This document shows, piece after piece, positions 21,215 through 29,496 of a stretch of DNA of 35,190 bases. The notes beneath the pieces were generated by a model that ran no database searches, was not told the DNA's origin, and saw only the letters and a program-made list of their open reading frames with translations. Location: NCBI GenBank assembly GCA_030425355.1, contig JAUIAG010000017.1, positions 1 to 35,190 of the forward strand, written 5' to 3'. Position numbers and translations under genes: made by a program. How positions within the stretch are numbered: the stretch's first letter is position 1; each line of letters starts with the position of its first letter. Origin of the DNA: Verrucomicrobiia bacterium. Lineage in GTDB: Bacteria; Verrucomicrobiota; Verrucomicrobiia; Limisphaerales; JAJOIW01.

Positions 21215-21673
21215 ATGTCATCCACCGCTTCCAGCCAGCCGAACGCCCTGCCTCAACCCCTGATCCTCTGGATCATCTGGGCATCCATCTTCAGTGGAAT
21301 TTTTTTCATCCAGTTTCTCGTCGGAGGTGGGTTCCCCTCCGGTGAATCGGAAACATCCTTTCCCATGCCAATGGGTCTGGTGGCTCTTTCCCTGCCATTG
21401 GCTTCACTGGTGATCCGCTGGGTGGTGCTCCCGCGATTCCATGACTTCAACACACTGCTGCCGGTCATGATTATCGGGATGGCGCTGGCCGAAGCCGGCT
21501 GTTTCATGGAAATGTTCCTCATTGCCCCGGAGTATCCCCGCACAAGGATGACGGTCTTCCTTTTTTCCGCTGCAGTCATGCTGCAGTACGCACCTGTCTA
21601 CGCCACCCGTCCACGCGTCAAGCCGTCGAACTCCGCTCCTGGTGCCACTCCGGCAAATTTTCACGGTGACTGA
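21215..21673 (+). CDS. Small four-helix integral membrane protein, unknown function
   Basis: A 152-aa protein that I do not recognise. Four hydrophobic segments lie at about 14-36, 52-70, 82-103 and 111-127, with short loops and a hydrophilic Pro/Ser-rich C-terminus. The open frame extends upstream to 20855, but that part overlaps the transporter gene and is Arg/Pro-rich shadow sequence, so ATG 21215 was used. It lies 68 bp after the transporter on the same strand, so cotranscription is possible. A membrane role is all that can be said. Confidence 0.65.
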   Translation: MSSTASSQPNALPQPLILWIIWASIFSGIFFIQFLVGGGFPSGESETSFPMPMGLVALSLPLASLVIRWVVLPRFHDFNTLLPVMIIGMALAEAGCFMEMFLIAPEYPRTRMTVFLFSAAVMLQYAPVYATRPRVKPSNSAPGATPANFHGD

Positions 21674-21746
21674 AAGCCCCCGCCCGCGACCTTCTGCTTC
21701 GATCCTTCCGTTTGACATCTCATCATCCGAAATCTAATTTCGTGAG

Positions 21747-24700
21747 GTGAATTCAGTGACGAAGTTATGCAGTAACAATTCTGCCACAGCCGGACTCTGC
21801 AACGACCATCAACCCCGTCGATCAAGCTCAGCTCTCATCCGGTTCTCTCCATTCGTCCTCGTTTCTTTCGCGTTTTTTCTGCCTTTGATGGCACGTGCAG
21901 GGATGCCATTCAATGAGTCCCTGAAGATCCCACTTGAAAATCCCAATCCTTCCTATCGTTTCGAGCCAGCGTTTGGTGGGCAGATTTTCGACAGACCTGT
22001 TCAGACTGTCTTCGAGCCTGAAGGCGGTTCAGACAATGCCTACGTCGTCGAACACAGCGGACGAATCTGGCGGCTGACCGATGACGGTCTATCCAGGACC
22101 CTGTTTCTTGATCTAAGCGGGGTGGTTCGTGTTGAACCCCGGGGCCGTTACGGAGAGGTCGGACTGCTTGGCATGGCCTTCCACCCCCGGTATGCCGTGA
22201 ATGGAAAACTCTTCATCACTTATAACACCCTTCTCGAGCCAGATAATGATGCCACCCTCGTCGACCGACTTTCTGAATTCACCATTTCTGAAGTAACCGA
22301 CGGAGTGACGACCGAATTTTCCGAACGTATACTCATCTCCCAGCCTGATCAGGACCTTTGGCATAATGCCGGAATGCTGTTGTTCGGAAACGACGGCTAT
22401 CTCTACGTCGGTGTGGGCGATGAAGGTGGATCCGGTGACCCTTTCGAAAACGGTCAGCGTATCGACGGGGATTTCTTCTCCGGCATCCTGAGAATTGACG
22501 TCGACAATAATCCGGAAAATCTCCTTCCCAATCCCCATCCGGCGATTATCGGGGAATACCGAATCCCGGCTGACAACCCGTTCGTTGGGGTGACAGGATT
22601 TAATTCCCAGCCGGTGAATCAGGACGGAATACGAACCGAGTTTTTTGTGGTCGGCCTCCGCAACCCGTGGCGATTCGGCTATGACCAACAGACTGACACC
22701 TTTTTTATCAATGATGTCGGCCAGGGGCGCGTGGAGGAAGTGAATATCGGCGTTCCCGGCGCCAATTATGGATGGTCGAGGCTTGAGGGGAATTTGCCGT
22801 TCAAAGGAGACTCAGTCGGTCTCTCCAGCTACCTCCCCCCACTTCATCACTACGGTCGTGATGAAGGCAATTCAGTGACCGGAGGCGTCTTTTACCGCGG
22901 CGATCTGTATCCGGAACTCGATGGAAGCTATATATACAATGACTACGGTTCCGGAATGTTCGGTGTCCTGCGTTACCATGGTTCTGAGCTCAAGGCCAAG
23001 GTTGAGGAGCTGTTGGGAGACCTGGAAGACCTGAAGGGGATTCCTGACGACATCAGCATCGCAACGGAGGAGCTGGAGTCATTTCGGGTGTCCTACCTCA
23101 ATTCATGGACGCTTCAGCCCGATATCAGAATTGATACAGCATCCGGCAGTCTCTATGCTCCCCTTGGTGACGGCACCTGGCTGCTTCAGGGCATGGCTCC
23201 ATGGACGGATACCGTGACTGTCGAATTCTCACCGTCCACGACCGGAGTCATCCGGGCCATGCAGCTTGATGCTCTCCCGCATCCATCCTTGCCGGGTGGC
23301 GGTCCGGGAGCCTACTGGGAGAACCATGCCATTCCCGGGGAATTCATCCTTACTGACATTGCCATTGAATTCCAGCCGGATCCCCGGTCGGAATGGACTT
23401 CAGTAACCCTCCTGCAGCCTTACGCGAGTTTTTTCCGTCAGGGTTATCACCCCTCCGCCTCCATTGATACCAATCCGGATTCCGGATGGGCCATATACGA
23501 CAGATTTGATGAACCGCACTGGGCTCGTTTTCCATTTGCGGACGGACAGACGGCAGGGCCGGAATCACGCTTCCGGGCCACACTGCAGTTCAACCACGGT
23601 GTCGGAGCCCAGATAGGCCGACTGGGGCTTCACCTTTCCACCTTCGATTATGCCGGGGCCGATGGCCTGCCTGAATCTGTCATCCCCCATATCTCTCAGC
23701 CGGTTGATTCATGGCCGGAGGCCGCCCGCACTGAGTTGGCCAGATTGCTTCACTCCATCCAGTCCGGCTCCGAATTGCCTTCAGTCCAGCGCGAAAGGAT
23801 CTGGAATGAACTCGGAAGCCTGCTCGCCAATCAGAATTTTTCTGTCGAAAAACCTTTTCAGCAACCCGGTGTCACCTCGCTTGGAATTGACCATTCCACA
23901 GGAGAAATTCTCGCCACTACACTCGGAGGTCTTGTCCTGCGTCTTGTTCGCACCACACCGGAAGATCCCCGCCCGTTTGAGGAGCAACTCAGTGGAGTCG
24001 GTTTCTTTACCAACATGGACGACCTGTCGGTGACCACCGAAGCCACCGAATACTTTGTAAATCACCCATTCTGGTCTGATGACGCCACAAAAAGGCGATG
24101 GGTCGTCGGCCTGAAACCCGACTTGAGCTTTGTTCCAGTGGGATCCAGATGGCAGTCCGTTGACGCTGGTATTGCCTTCGTAAAGCACTTCGACATGCCT
24201 ACGCCAACAGGCCCGCGCCGGCTCGAAACACGTTTCCTGGTCACTCAGGGCAATGGTGTCTATGGATTCACATACCGGTGGAATGCTGAAGGCACTGAAG
24301 CTGAACTCGTCCCACCTGACGGGGTGACCGATACGGTCTCATGGCCGGATCTTGATGGTGTCATGGATCCATTCACGTGGAGGTTCCCCTCACAGAATGA
24401 ATGTCGAATTTGTCACAATGATCAGGCGGATGGTGGAATCCTTGGATTTATTCCCCCGCAGCTCAACCGAAATGCGGCGGACGCAGAGGACCTCAGTCAA
24501 ATGGCGGTATTTCTGGATCTCGGAATTCTTTCACAGCCAGCGGGCTCTGAAACCCCCTCATGGCCGGCACTGGACGACAGTCGCTTCTCTCTGTCACATC
24601 GGGTTCGTGCCTATTGGGCAGTGAACTGTGCCTATTGTCACCCCGGTCAGGCAGCCCGCTCAACATGGGATGCACGGTTCGATACTCCATTTGAACTGCG

Positions 24701-25421
24701 CGGGATTATCGGAGTGCCTCCTTTGGAAATGCTTGGTATCCCCGATGCCAGTATCATTGCTCCCGGCGACCCGGGCCGGTCCATCATGGTCCGTCGTCTC
24801 GATAATCTTCTACCCTATCACATGCCGCCGCTGGCCACCTACAAGGTCAACCATGCTGCTGTTGACCTGCTCAGGGAATGGATTCTCAATGATGCTCCAT
24901 CAATAGTCGATGGCACATCCATGCCTCCTCACGTTGAGCTGACCGCCCGGCCCGAAGCGGATTCATACCGGGGAGATGTCACTCTTGTGCTGAGTGGGTA
25001 TGCCACAGACAGTGATGGGCCTCCTCCCGCGCTCTTTGTTTACCTGAATGACCAGCCGATCCAAAGTGGCTTCGGTCCTGAATTCAGCTTCGCCATTTCC
25101 CATGACTCCTTCGTGGACGGTGAGAATGTCCTGAAGCTTCGCGTGGTCGACACTGATGGTGTTGTCCGTGAACCATTTCTACTTGGGTTCACATGGTCTC
25201 GGGCTCATGGAAATCTCGTCAGTATCCGGATGGATGCCGATGGCAGCCTGAGAGCACGCCTGGGCGTTGCCAGCCTCGATGGATATTCACTGGAAGGATC
25301 TTCCGACTTGAAAACATGGTCGCCGGTCGAGCCTGAAGCCGTCGAGGATGGAGTCTTCATTCTGCCTGTCAATGAAGCAGCTCCGACTTTCTTTTTCCGG
25401 TTCATCCCCCCGGCGGAGTAA
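21747..25421 (+). CDS. Secreted PQQ-type sugar dehydrogenase/cytochrome c fusion with inserted module
   Basis: A 1224-aa protein with a signal peptide (hydrophobic about 31-51, ending ARA-G). A glucose/sorbosone-dehydrogenase-like beta-propeller spans about 60-410, with the likely catalytic His in LWHNAGMLLFGNDGYLYVGVGD (H206) and GLRNPWRFGYD. It is interrupted at about 415-700 by a beta-rich insertion resembling modules of planctomycete cytochrome proteins (SIDTNPDSGWAIYD, HWARFPF). Propeller-like sequence then resumes (VTSLGIDHSTGEILATTLGG). A cytochrome-like part has two CxxCH haem sites, C886-R-I-C-H890 and C961-A-Y-C-H965, and a possible axial Met, M1026. An Ig-like domain and a C-terminal SSDLKTW...FFRF module follow. 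It probably oxidises a sugar or alcohol in the periplasm and passes electrons through the haems. Substrate is unknown. Confidence 0.85.
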   Translation: MNSVTKLCSNNSATAGLCNDHQPRRSSSALIRFSPFVLVSFAFFLPLMARAGMPFNESLKIPLENPNPSYRFEPAFGGQIFDRPVQTVFEPEGGSDNAYVVEHSGRIWRLTDDGLSRTLFLDLSGVVRVEPRGRYGEVGLLGMAFHPRYAVNGKLFITYNTLLEPDNDATLVDRLSEFTISEVTDGVTTEFSERILISQPDQDLWHNAGMLLFGNDGYLYVGVGDEGGSGDPFENGQRIDGDFFSGILRIDVDNNPENLLPNPHPAIIGEYRIPADNPFVGVTGFNSQPVNQDGIRTEFFVVGLRNPWRFGYDQQTDTFFINDVGQGRVEEVNIGVPGANYGWSRLEGNLPFKGDSVGLSSYLPPLHHYGRDEGNSVTGGVFYRGDLYPELDGSYIYNDYGSGMFGVLRYHGSELKAKVEELLGDLEDLKGIPDDISIATEELESFRVSYLNSWTLQPDIRIDTASGSLYAPLGDGTWLLQGMAPWTDTVTVEFSPSTTGVIRAMQLDALPHPSLPGGGPGAYWENHAIPGEFILTDIAIEFQPDPRSEWTSVTLLQPYASFFRQGYHPSASIDTNPDSGWAIYDRFDEPHWARFPFADGQTAGPESRFRATLQFNHGVGAQIGRLGLHLSTFDYAGADGLPESVIPHISQPVDSWPEAARTELARLLHSIQSGSELPSVQRERIWNELGSLLANQNFSVEKPFQQPGVTSLGIDHSTGEILATTLGGLVLRLVRTTPEDPRPFEEQLSGVGFFTNMDDLSVTTEATEYFVNHPFWSDDATKRRWVVGLKPDLSFVPVGSRWQSVDAGIAFVKHFDMPTPTGPRRLETRFLVTQGNGVYGFTYRWNAEGTEAELVPPDGVTDTVSWPDLDGVMDPFTWRFPSQNECRICHNDQADGGILGFIPPQLNRNAADAEDLSQMAVFLDLGILSQPAGSETPSWPALDDSRFSLSHRVRAYWAVNCAYCHPGQAARSTWDARFDTPFELRGIIGVPPLEMLGIPDASIIAPGDPGRSIMVRRLDNLLPYHMPPLATYKVNHAAVDLLREWILNDAPSIVDGTSMPPHVELTARPEADSYRGDVTLVLSGYATDSDGPPPALFVYLNDQPIQSGFGPEFSFAISHDSFVDGENVLKLRVVDTDGVVREPFLLGFTWSRAHGNLVSIRMDADGSLRARLGVASLDGYSLEGSSDLKTWSPVEPEAVEDGVFILPVNEAAPTFFFRFIPPAE

Positions 25422-25443
25422 ATTTTTTCCGTTCCCCTTGAAC

Positions 25444-25474
25444 CCTTTCACAGCCATCATCGGTCTGTGAAAGG
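25444..25474 (+). promoter_or_regulatory. Hairpin covering the start codon of the methyltransferase gene
   Basis: CCTTTCACAG and CTGTGAAAGG form a perfect 10-bp inverted repeat around an 11-nt loop. The GTG start codon (25467) lies in the right arm. It starts 22 nt after the stop of the PQQ gene. With no U-run it is a poor terminator, and it could mask the start codon in the mRNA. Confidence 0.5.
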
Positions 25475-26183
25475 CAAGTCGAGTATTGACGAGATTCGCG
25501 CCCGTTTCGATGCGGATGTCGAACGGTTCTCCAATCTTGAAACCGGGCAGGAGGCGACGGTGGATGCGCCGCTGGCAATGGAGCTGATTTCAAGGGCTGC
25601 TGTCGCGGCTACATCACCCATTCGCCGGGTTCTCGATATCGGATGCGGAGCCGGAAACAACACCCTCAAACTTCTGGATTACTGCCCGGAAGGATTCGAA
25701 ACCCACCTGGTCGATCTCAGTCTCCCGATGCTGGAACGCGCGCATCAGCGGGTTGCCTCAACAGGCAGGTCCGATGCGGTGCACGTATGGCAGGGGGACT
25801 TCCGTGAATACCGGCCGGCCAGTGGATCCTTTGATGTCGTCATTGCCGCCGCTGTCCTCCATCACCTCCGCGAGGACAGGGATTGGGAAAATGCTTTCAG
25901 GATGGTCTTCGAAAGTCTCCGTCCCGGAGGGTCATTCTGGATCACTGACCTCGTGTCACATGAGAATTCCGCTATCCACCAGCTCATGTGGCGGCGGTAT
26001 GGTGATTATCTGGAATCCAGAGGCGGCCCAGAATACCGGCGCAGGGTCTTTGATTATATCGAACTCGAGGATTCCCCAAGACCGGTGTCCTGGCAGCTCG
26101 ATCTCCTTCGGCGCGTCGGGTTCAGGCACACGGAAATCCTGCACAAGAACTCGTGCTTCGCTGCTTTCGGCGCCATCCGATGA
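25467..26183 (+). CDS. Class I SAM-dependent methyltransferase
   Basis: A 238-aa Rossmann-fold methyltransferase. Motif I is VLDIGCGAGNNT (D57-I-G-C-G-A-G63); an acidic strand end LVDLS, the QGDFREY region and the post-motif IAAAVLHHL follow, typical of methyltransferase domains 11/12/25. The start is GTG, chosen because the residues before motif I (IRARFDADVERFSNLETGQ) look like real protein and no ATG lies upstream. No clear Shine-Dalgarno. The substrate is unknown; the architecture suggests a small molecule. It is convergent with the zinc metallopeptidase gene, 47 bp between stops. Confidence 0.85.
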   Translation: MKGKSSIDEIRARFDADVERFSNLETGQEATVDAPLAMELISRAAVAATSPIRRVLDIGCGAGNNTLKLLDYCPEGFETHLVDLSLPMLERAHQRVASTGRSDAVHVWQGDFREYRPASGSFDVVIAAAVLHHLREDRDWENAFRMVFESLRPGGSFWITDLVSHENSAIHQLMWRRYGDYLESRGGPEYRRRVFDYIELEDSPRPVSWQLDLLRRVGFRHTEILHKNSCFAAFGAIR

Positions 26184-26230
26184 GTGGAGACCCGGCGGGA
26201 GATGCCGAATCTCTGGTTGGCCCGGCGGGA

Positions 26231-27301
26231 TCAGGACATCCTCCGGACGATCCCGTGAACAAAGGCCAGCTTTTCACGGACAGGCGGCGGAACGACAAAG
26301 GGATAGAGATCCGGCTGCCCCATGCTTCGGTTCAGGCTGTTCACGGCTGAGAGAAGCGGCAGGCACTTGTGATACAGCGTGTCGAAGTCAATGGGGCTGT
26401 ATGGATCAATGTCCGCCTCCATGAAAAGAGATCCATCCTGATCGAAGGACGGATTGACCGATATCCCGAAGGCTGAAGCCGTTTCCAGCAGGTCCATGAA
26501 GTTCATATAGTGAGCCCAGATCTCCGCCCAGTCCTCCCATGGATGCATGGTCGAGTAGGCGCTGATATAATTGCCCTGCCAGTTCCCCGGGGCTCCGTAC
26601 TGATGATAGTTCCGGAGTGCCATGGAATAATCAACCCGCTCATCGCCGAAAGTGTTGCGGAACGCGGCGAGATTCACGCCGTCGGGTTTGATCAGGAGAT
26701 CCCAGTAGTAATGGCCAATCTCATGGCGGAAATGCCCGATGAGTGTCCGGTAGGGTTCGCCAAGCTGCCGGCGCGTCACTTCCCGGTGTATCGAGTCCGC
26801 CTCCGCGATGTTGATGGTGATCACTCCCTGGGAGTGCCCCGTCATCACCGGCCCCGAGTGCGGGGTGGGGGCCTGATCCGATAAAAAACGGAAAGCAAGG
26901 CCATTCTGCGGGTCGGCGTGCCTGTTCCTCAGCGGCAGATTCATACGCAGCAGGCTGTACACCAGCCGGTGCTTGGCCACTTCAATCTGCTGCCATGCCT
27001 CAAGATGACCCGGATTGGTTGTATCCGGAATGGTTTCGTTCAGTTCGCATGCCCGACAAAGCATGTTGGGGAAATCCTGCGGGATGATCCAGTTGCACGC
27101 CTGAAATGCATGATTGTCGCAATACCGGTAGCGCCCATCCGTCTCCGTCCCGGCCGCCTTAACCAGCAAGTTGTCCCGAATCAGAAGTGACACCATTGCT
27201 CCCTCTCCAGCCTCAAAACCAAGCAGGCTCCCGCACTTCTCACATCTGGTGTTCTCAAAAAAAACCGGGTTCCTGCACTCGCTGCAGAGAAAGACATTCA
27301 T
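26231..27301 (-). CDS. Zinc-ribbon putative zinc-binding metallopeptidase
   Basis: A 356-aa protein. The N-terminus is a zinc ribbon with CSEC and CEKCG, and another pair, CRAC, lies at about 85. The rest matches the putative zinc-binding metallopeptidase family (DUF2248/Peptidase_Mx), with H193-E-I-G-H197 in LIGHFRHEIGHYYWDLL, then FGDERVDYSMALRNYH and HPWEDWAEIWAHYMNFMDLL. No signal peptide, so probably cytoplasmic. ATG 27301 was chosen; a GTG at 27322 is an alternative. Function is unknown. The 261-bp gap upstream contains the hairpin repeat cluster. Confidence 0.85.
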   Translation of the reverse strand: MNVFLCSECRNPVFFENTRCEKCGSLLGFEAGEGAMVSLLIRDNLLVKAAGTETDGRYRYCDNHAFQACNWIIPQDFPNMLCRACELNETIPDTTNPGHLEAWQQIEVAKHRLVYSLLRMNLPLRNRHADPQNGLAFRFLSDQAPTPHSGPVMTGHSQGVITINIAEADSIHREVTRRQLGEPYRTLIGHFRHEIGHYYWDLLIKPDGVNLAAFRNTFGDERVDYSMALRNYHQYGAPGNWQGNYISAYSTMHPWEDWAEIWAHYMNFMDLLETASAFGISVNPSFDQDGSLFMEADIDPYSPIDFDTLYHKCLPLLSAVNSLNRSMGQPDLYPFVVPPPVREKLAFVHGIVRRMS

Positions 27302-27359
27302 GCACAGACCATACGTCCCCACTCAGGGATTGCGACCCGAAACATCCCCCGCCTCACCA

Positions 27360-27410
27360 GGTGCCATGCTCCTTATTCCTGAATTTCACAGGAAAAAAGA
27401 GCCTGTCACC
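27360..27410. repeat. REP-like hairpin, copy A
   Basis: The 22-nt arms begin GGTGCCATGCTCC and end GAGCCTGTCACC around a 7-nt loop, with four mismatches between the arms. It is the first of three tandem relatives between the metallopeptidase and deacylase genes. Confidence 0.85.
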
Positions 27411-27424
27411 CAGTCGCAGAAAGC

Positions 27425-27465
27425 GGTGCCATGCACCTTTATTCAGGAAGAAGGAGCCTGTCACC
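27425..27465. repeat. REP-like hairpin, copy B (shorter)
   Basis: A 41-nt relative of copy A starting GGTGCCATGCACC and ending GAGCCTGTCACC, with a truncated centre. The arms still pair imperfectly. Confidence 0.75.
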
Positions 27466-27493
27466 CGGCGCTCCCGGCGGATTCGTTTCGCCC

Positions 27494-27544
27494 GGTGCCA
27501 TGCACCTTATTCCTGGAAATCGCAGGAAAAAGGTGCATGGCACC
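27494..27544. repeat. REP-like hairpin, copy C
   Basis: The arms begin GGTGCCATGCACC and end GGTGCATGGCACC; the 22-bp stem has one mismatch and a 7-nt loop. It is the best-preserved copy and lies 18 nt past the stop of the minus-strand deacylase gene. Confidence 0.9.
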
Positions 27545-27562
27545 ATGCGGGTGGAGGTGGAT

Positions 27563-28441
27563 TCAGGGATTGGTGAGGCCCTTGAGGTAGGCGTGGATCA
27601 GGAGTGGGAGGTCATCGGAGTAGCCACCTTCGAGGATGCTGGCAGTCGGCAGATTGAAGCTGCGGATCATGCGGCCTATCGTGTGGAAATCATCGATTTC
27701 AAGGGATTCCTGGGCGATGGGATCCCCTTTGTAGGCATCAAATCCTGCTGAAACGAGAAGAATGTCGGGATTTTTTTCCCGGAGCCGCCCGGCCGCCGAC
27801 TCGATGACTTCGAGATGCTTTTGAGCGTGTGTGCGGGGCGGGACGGGGTAGTTGAAGCAGTTGTCGCCCACGTCCCGGAGGCCTGTCCCCGGATAGCATG
27901 GCGACTGATGGACAGAGGCGAACCAGATGTTGGCACAGTCCCTGACCACGGCTTCTGTTCCGTTCCCGTGGTGAACGTCAAAATCCAGGATGGCGACACT
28001 TTGAAATCCACGCTGCCTGGCCACCAGGGCGGCGATTGCTATATTGCTCAGGTAACAGAAGCCCATGGCGCGGGAAGGTGTCGCATGGTGCCCCGGAGGA
28101 CGCATCATGGAAAACGACCTTCCACGCTCGATTGCCAGATCCAGAGCATTGAGGGATGCCCCGGCCGATCGCCTGGCGTGAGCGTCGATGTCCGGGTATG
28201 CCGGCGTGTCGCCGTCGAAATCGGCATCCGGATTGGACAGCCCGTCGAGGTATTCCTGGCTGTGGGCCAGCAGAAGAGGGGAATCGGCGGCAGGTTCAGG
28301 AGTCAGCCATTCGATGGCCACATCCTTCTGTCTGCCGAGGTGCTCGCGGGATGCCAGCACACGCTGCGGTCTTTCCGGGTGTCCCGGCTGATGGTACCCG
28401 GCACAGGCTGAATCATAGAGCACCGGCAGTTTGACCTGCAT
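27563..28441 (-). CDS. Histone deacetylase-family deacylase (AcuC/acetylpolyamine amidohydrolase type)
   Basis: A 292-aa member of the arginase/deacetylase fold. Visible motifs are HPERPQRV, RPPGHHAT (catalytic H118, H119), DFDVHHGNGT (zinc ligands D155, H157), SAGFDAYKGDP (third ligand D235) and EGGY (Y274), so the active site looks intact. Length fits the bacterial family, whose members deacetylate lysine residues or polyamines. ATG 28441 was chosen; ATG 28456 would add five residues, and the longer open frame to 28714 is a shadow of hflK. It is divergent from hflK with only a very short gap, so the promoters must overlap coding sequence or each other. Confidence 0.9.
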   Translation of the reverse strand: MQVKLPVLYDSACAGYHQPGHPERPQRVLASREHLGRQKDVAIEWLTPEPAADSPLLLAHSQEYLDGLSNPDADFDGDTPAYPDIDAHARRSAGASLNALDLAIERGRSFSMMRPPGHHATPSRAMGFCYLSNIAIAALVARQRGFQSVAILDFDVHHGNGTEAVVRDCANIWFASVHQSPCYPGTGLRDVGDNCFNYPVPPRTHAQKHLEVIESAAGRLREKNPDILLVSAGFDAYKGDPIAQESLEIDDFHTIGRMIRSFNLPTASILEGGYSDDLPLLIHAYLKGLTNP

Positions 28442-28466
28442 GTCGGCATTTGCCATACTGGAGTCC

Positions 28467-29447
28467 ATGGATGCATCTTCAGGAGAAAACCCCTCCCAAG
28501 TCAATCGCATGGATGTGCTGGCGATCCCCAAGGCCCTCATTCCCATTGTGGTCATACTGGTCGTGATCGGCATATTCATGACCTCCTGGTACAAGGTGCA
28601 GCCCGACGAGGAGGGCGTGGTGCTGTTCCTTGGCAAGTATTCGGAGACAGTCGGCCCCGGTCTCCATTTCAAGCTCCCTTTCGGCATCCAGACCGTCGAG
28701 AAGGTCAAGGTCACGATTCAGCAGAAGGAGGAATTCGGATTCCGCACACGGCAGTCAGGCGTTCAGACCGCCTATGAGTCCCGTGAATACGACGAAGAAA
28801 GTCTTATCGTCACAGGTGATCTCAGCATCGCCGACGTCGAGTGGGTCGTTCAGTACAAGATTCAGTCGCCCCCCACCAATTACCTCTTCAAGGTCAAAAA
28901 CCACCGGGCGACCTTCCGTGTGATGAATGAAGCGGTGATGCGCCAGGTCATTGGCGACCGCACGGTCAATGAGGTGCTGACTTCCGGTCGTGCAGAAATT
29001 GAGTCCGTCACCAAGGACAGACTTCAGAATCTCTGCGACAGCTATGAAATGGGTGTGCGCATCGAAGGGATTTTTCTCCAGGACGTGAATCCGCCCAAGG
29101 ACGTCAAGCCGGCTTTCGACGCTGTCAACAAGGCCCAGCAGGAGAAACAGACGCAGATCAACCAGGCCATGCAGGAATACAACCAGGCTATTCCGAGAGC
29201 CAGGGGTGAAGCGGAACAGATGCTCGAACAGGCGAGGGGATATGCCATTGAGCGTGTCAACAACGCCAAGGGCGATGCCGACAGGTTCATGGCAATATAC
29301 AAAGCCTACAAGGAAGCCCCTGAAGTCACCCGCCGACGCATGTACCTCGAGACCATGGAAAAAGTGATGCAGCAGACCGGGCGCAAGTACATCACCGATT
29401 CAGAAGGCAGCGGTGTCTTTCCGCTGCTCAACCTCGACAAGCAGTAA
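28467..29447 (+). CDS. hflK: FtsH protease modulator HflK
   Basis: A 326-aa SPFH/band-7 protein. An N-terminal transmembrane helix lies at about 22-40, followed by the SPFH domain (VQPDEEGVVLFLGKYSETVGPGLHFKLPF, VVQYKIQSP, ALL-like VMRQVIGDRTVNEVLTSGR) and a charged helical C-terminus (ARGEAEQMLEQARGYAIERVN). HflK and HflC form a membrane complex that encloses FtsH and tunes its proteolysis. ATG 28467 has GGAG only 3 nt upstream; ATG 28509 (MDVLAIPK) is a possible alternative. The hflC gene follows after 49 bp, the usual order. Confidence 0.93.
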   Translation: MDASSGENPSQVNRMDVLAIPKALIPIVVILVVIGIFMTSWYKVQPDEEGVVLFLGKYSETVGPGLHFKLPFGIQTVEKVKVTIQQKEEFGFRTRQSGVQTAYESREYDEESLIVTGDLSIADVEWVVQYKIQSPPTNYLFKVKNHRATFRVMNEAVMRQVIGDRTVNEVLTSGRAEIESVTKDRLQNLCDSYEMGVRIEGIFLQDVNPPKDVKPAFDAVNKAQQEKQTQINQAMQEYNQAIPRARGEAEQMLEQARGYAIERVNNAKGDADRFMAIYKAYKEAPEVTRRRMYLETMEKVMQQTGRKYITDSEGSGVFPLLNLDKQ

Positions 29448-29496
29448 AGCCTGACCGGATCACCGACATTCACTCCAAAGGATTTCCCGAGAGACC

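Noticed and set aside
27360..27544. CRISPR array
   Set aside because: Three copies only, each itself a hairpin of unequal length, without regular spacers or cas genes nearby.
27171..27751. Several plus-strand open frames (up to 139 codons)
   Set aside because: They run through the hairpin repeats and antisense to the metallopeptidase and deacylase genes; no domain or ribosome binding site.
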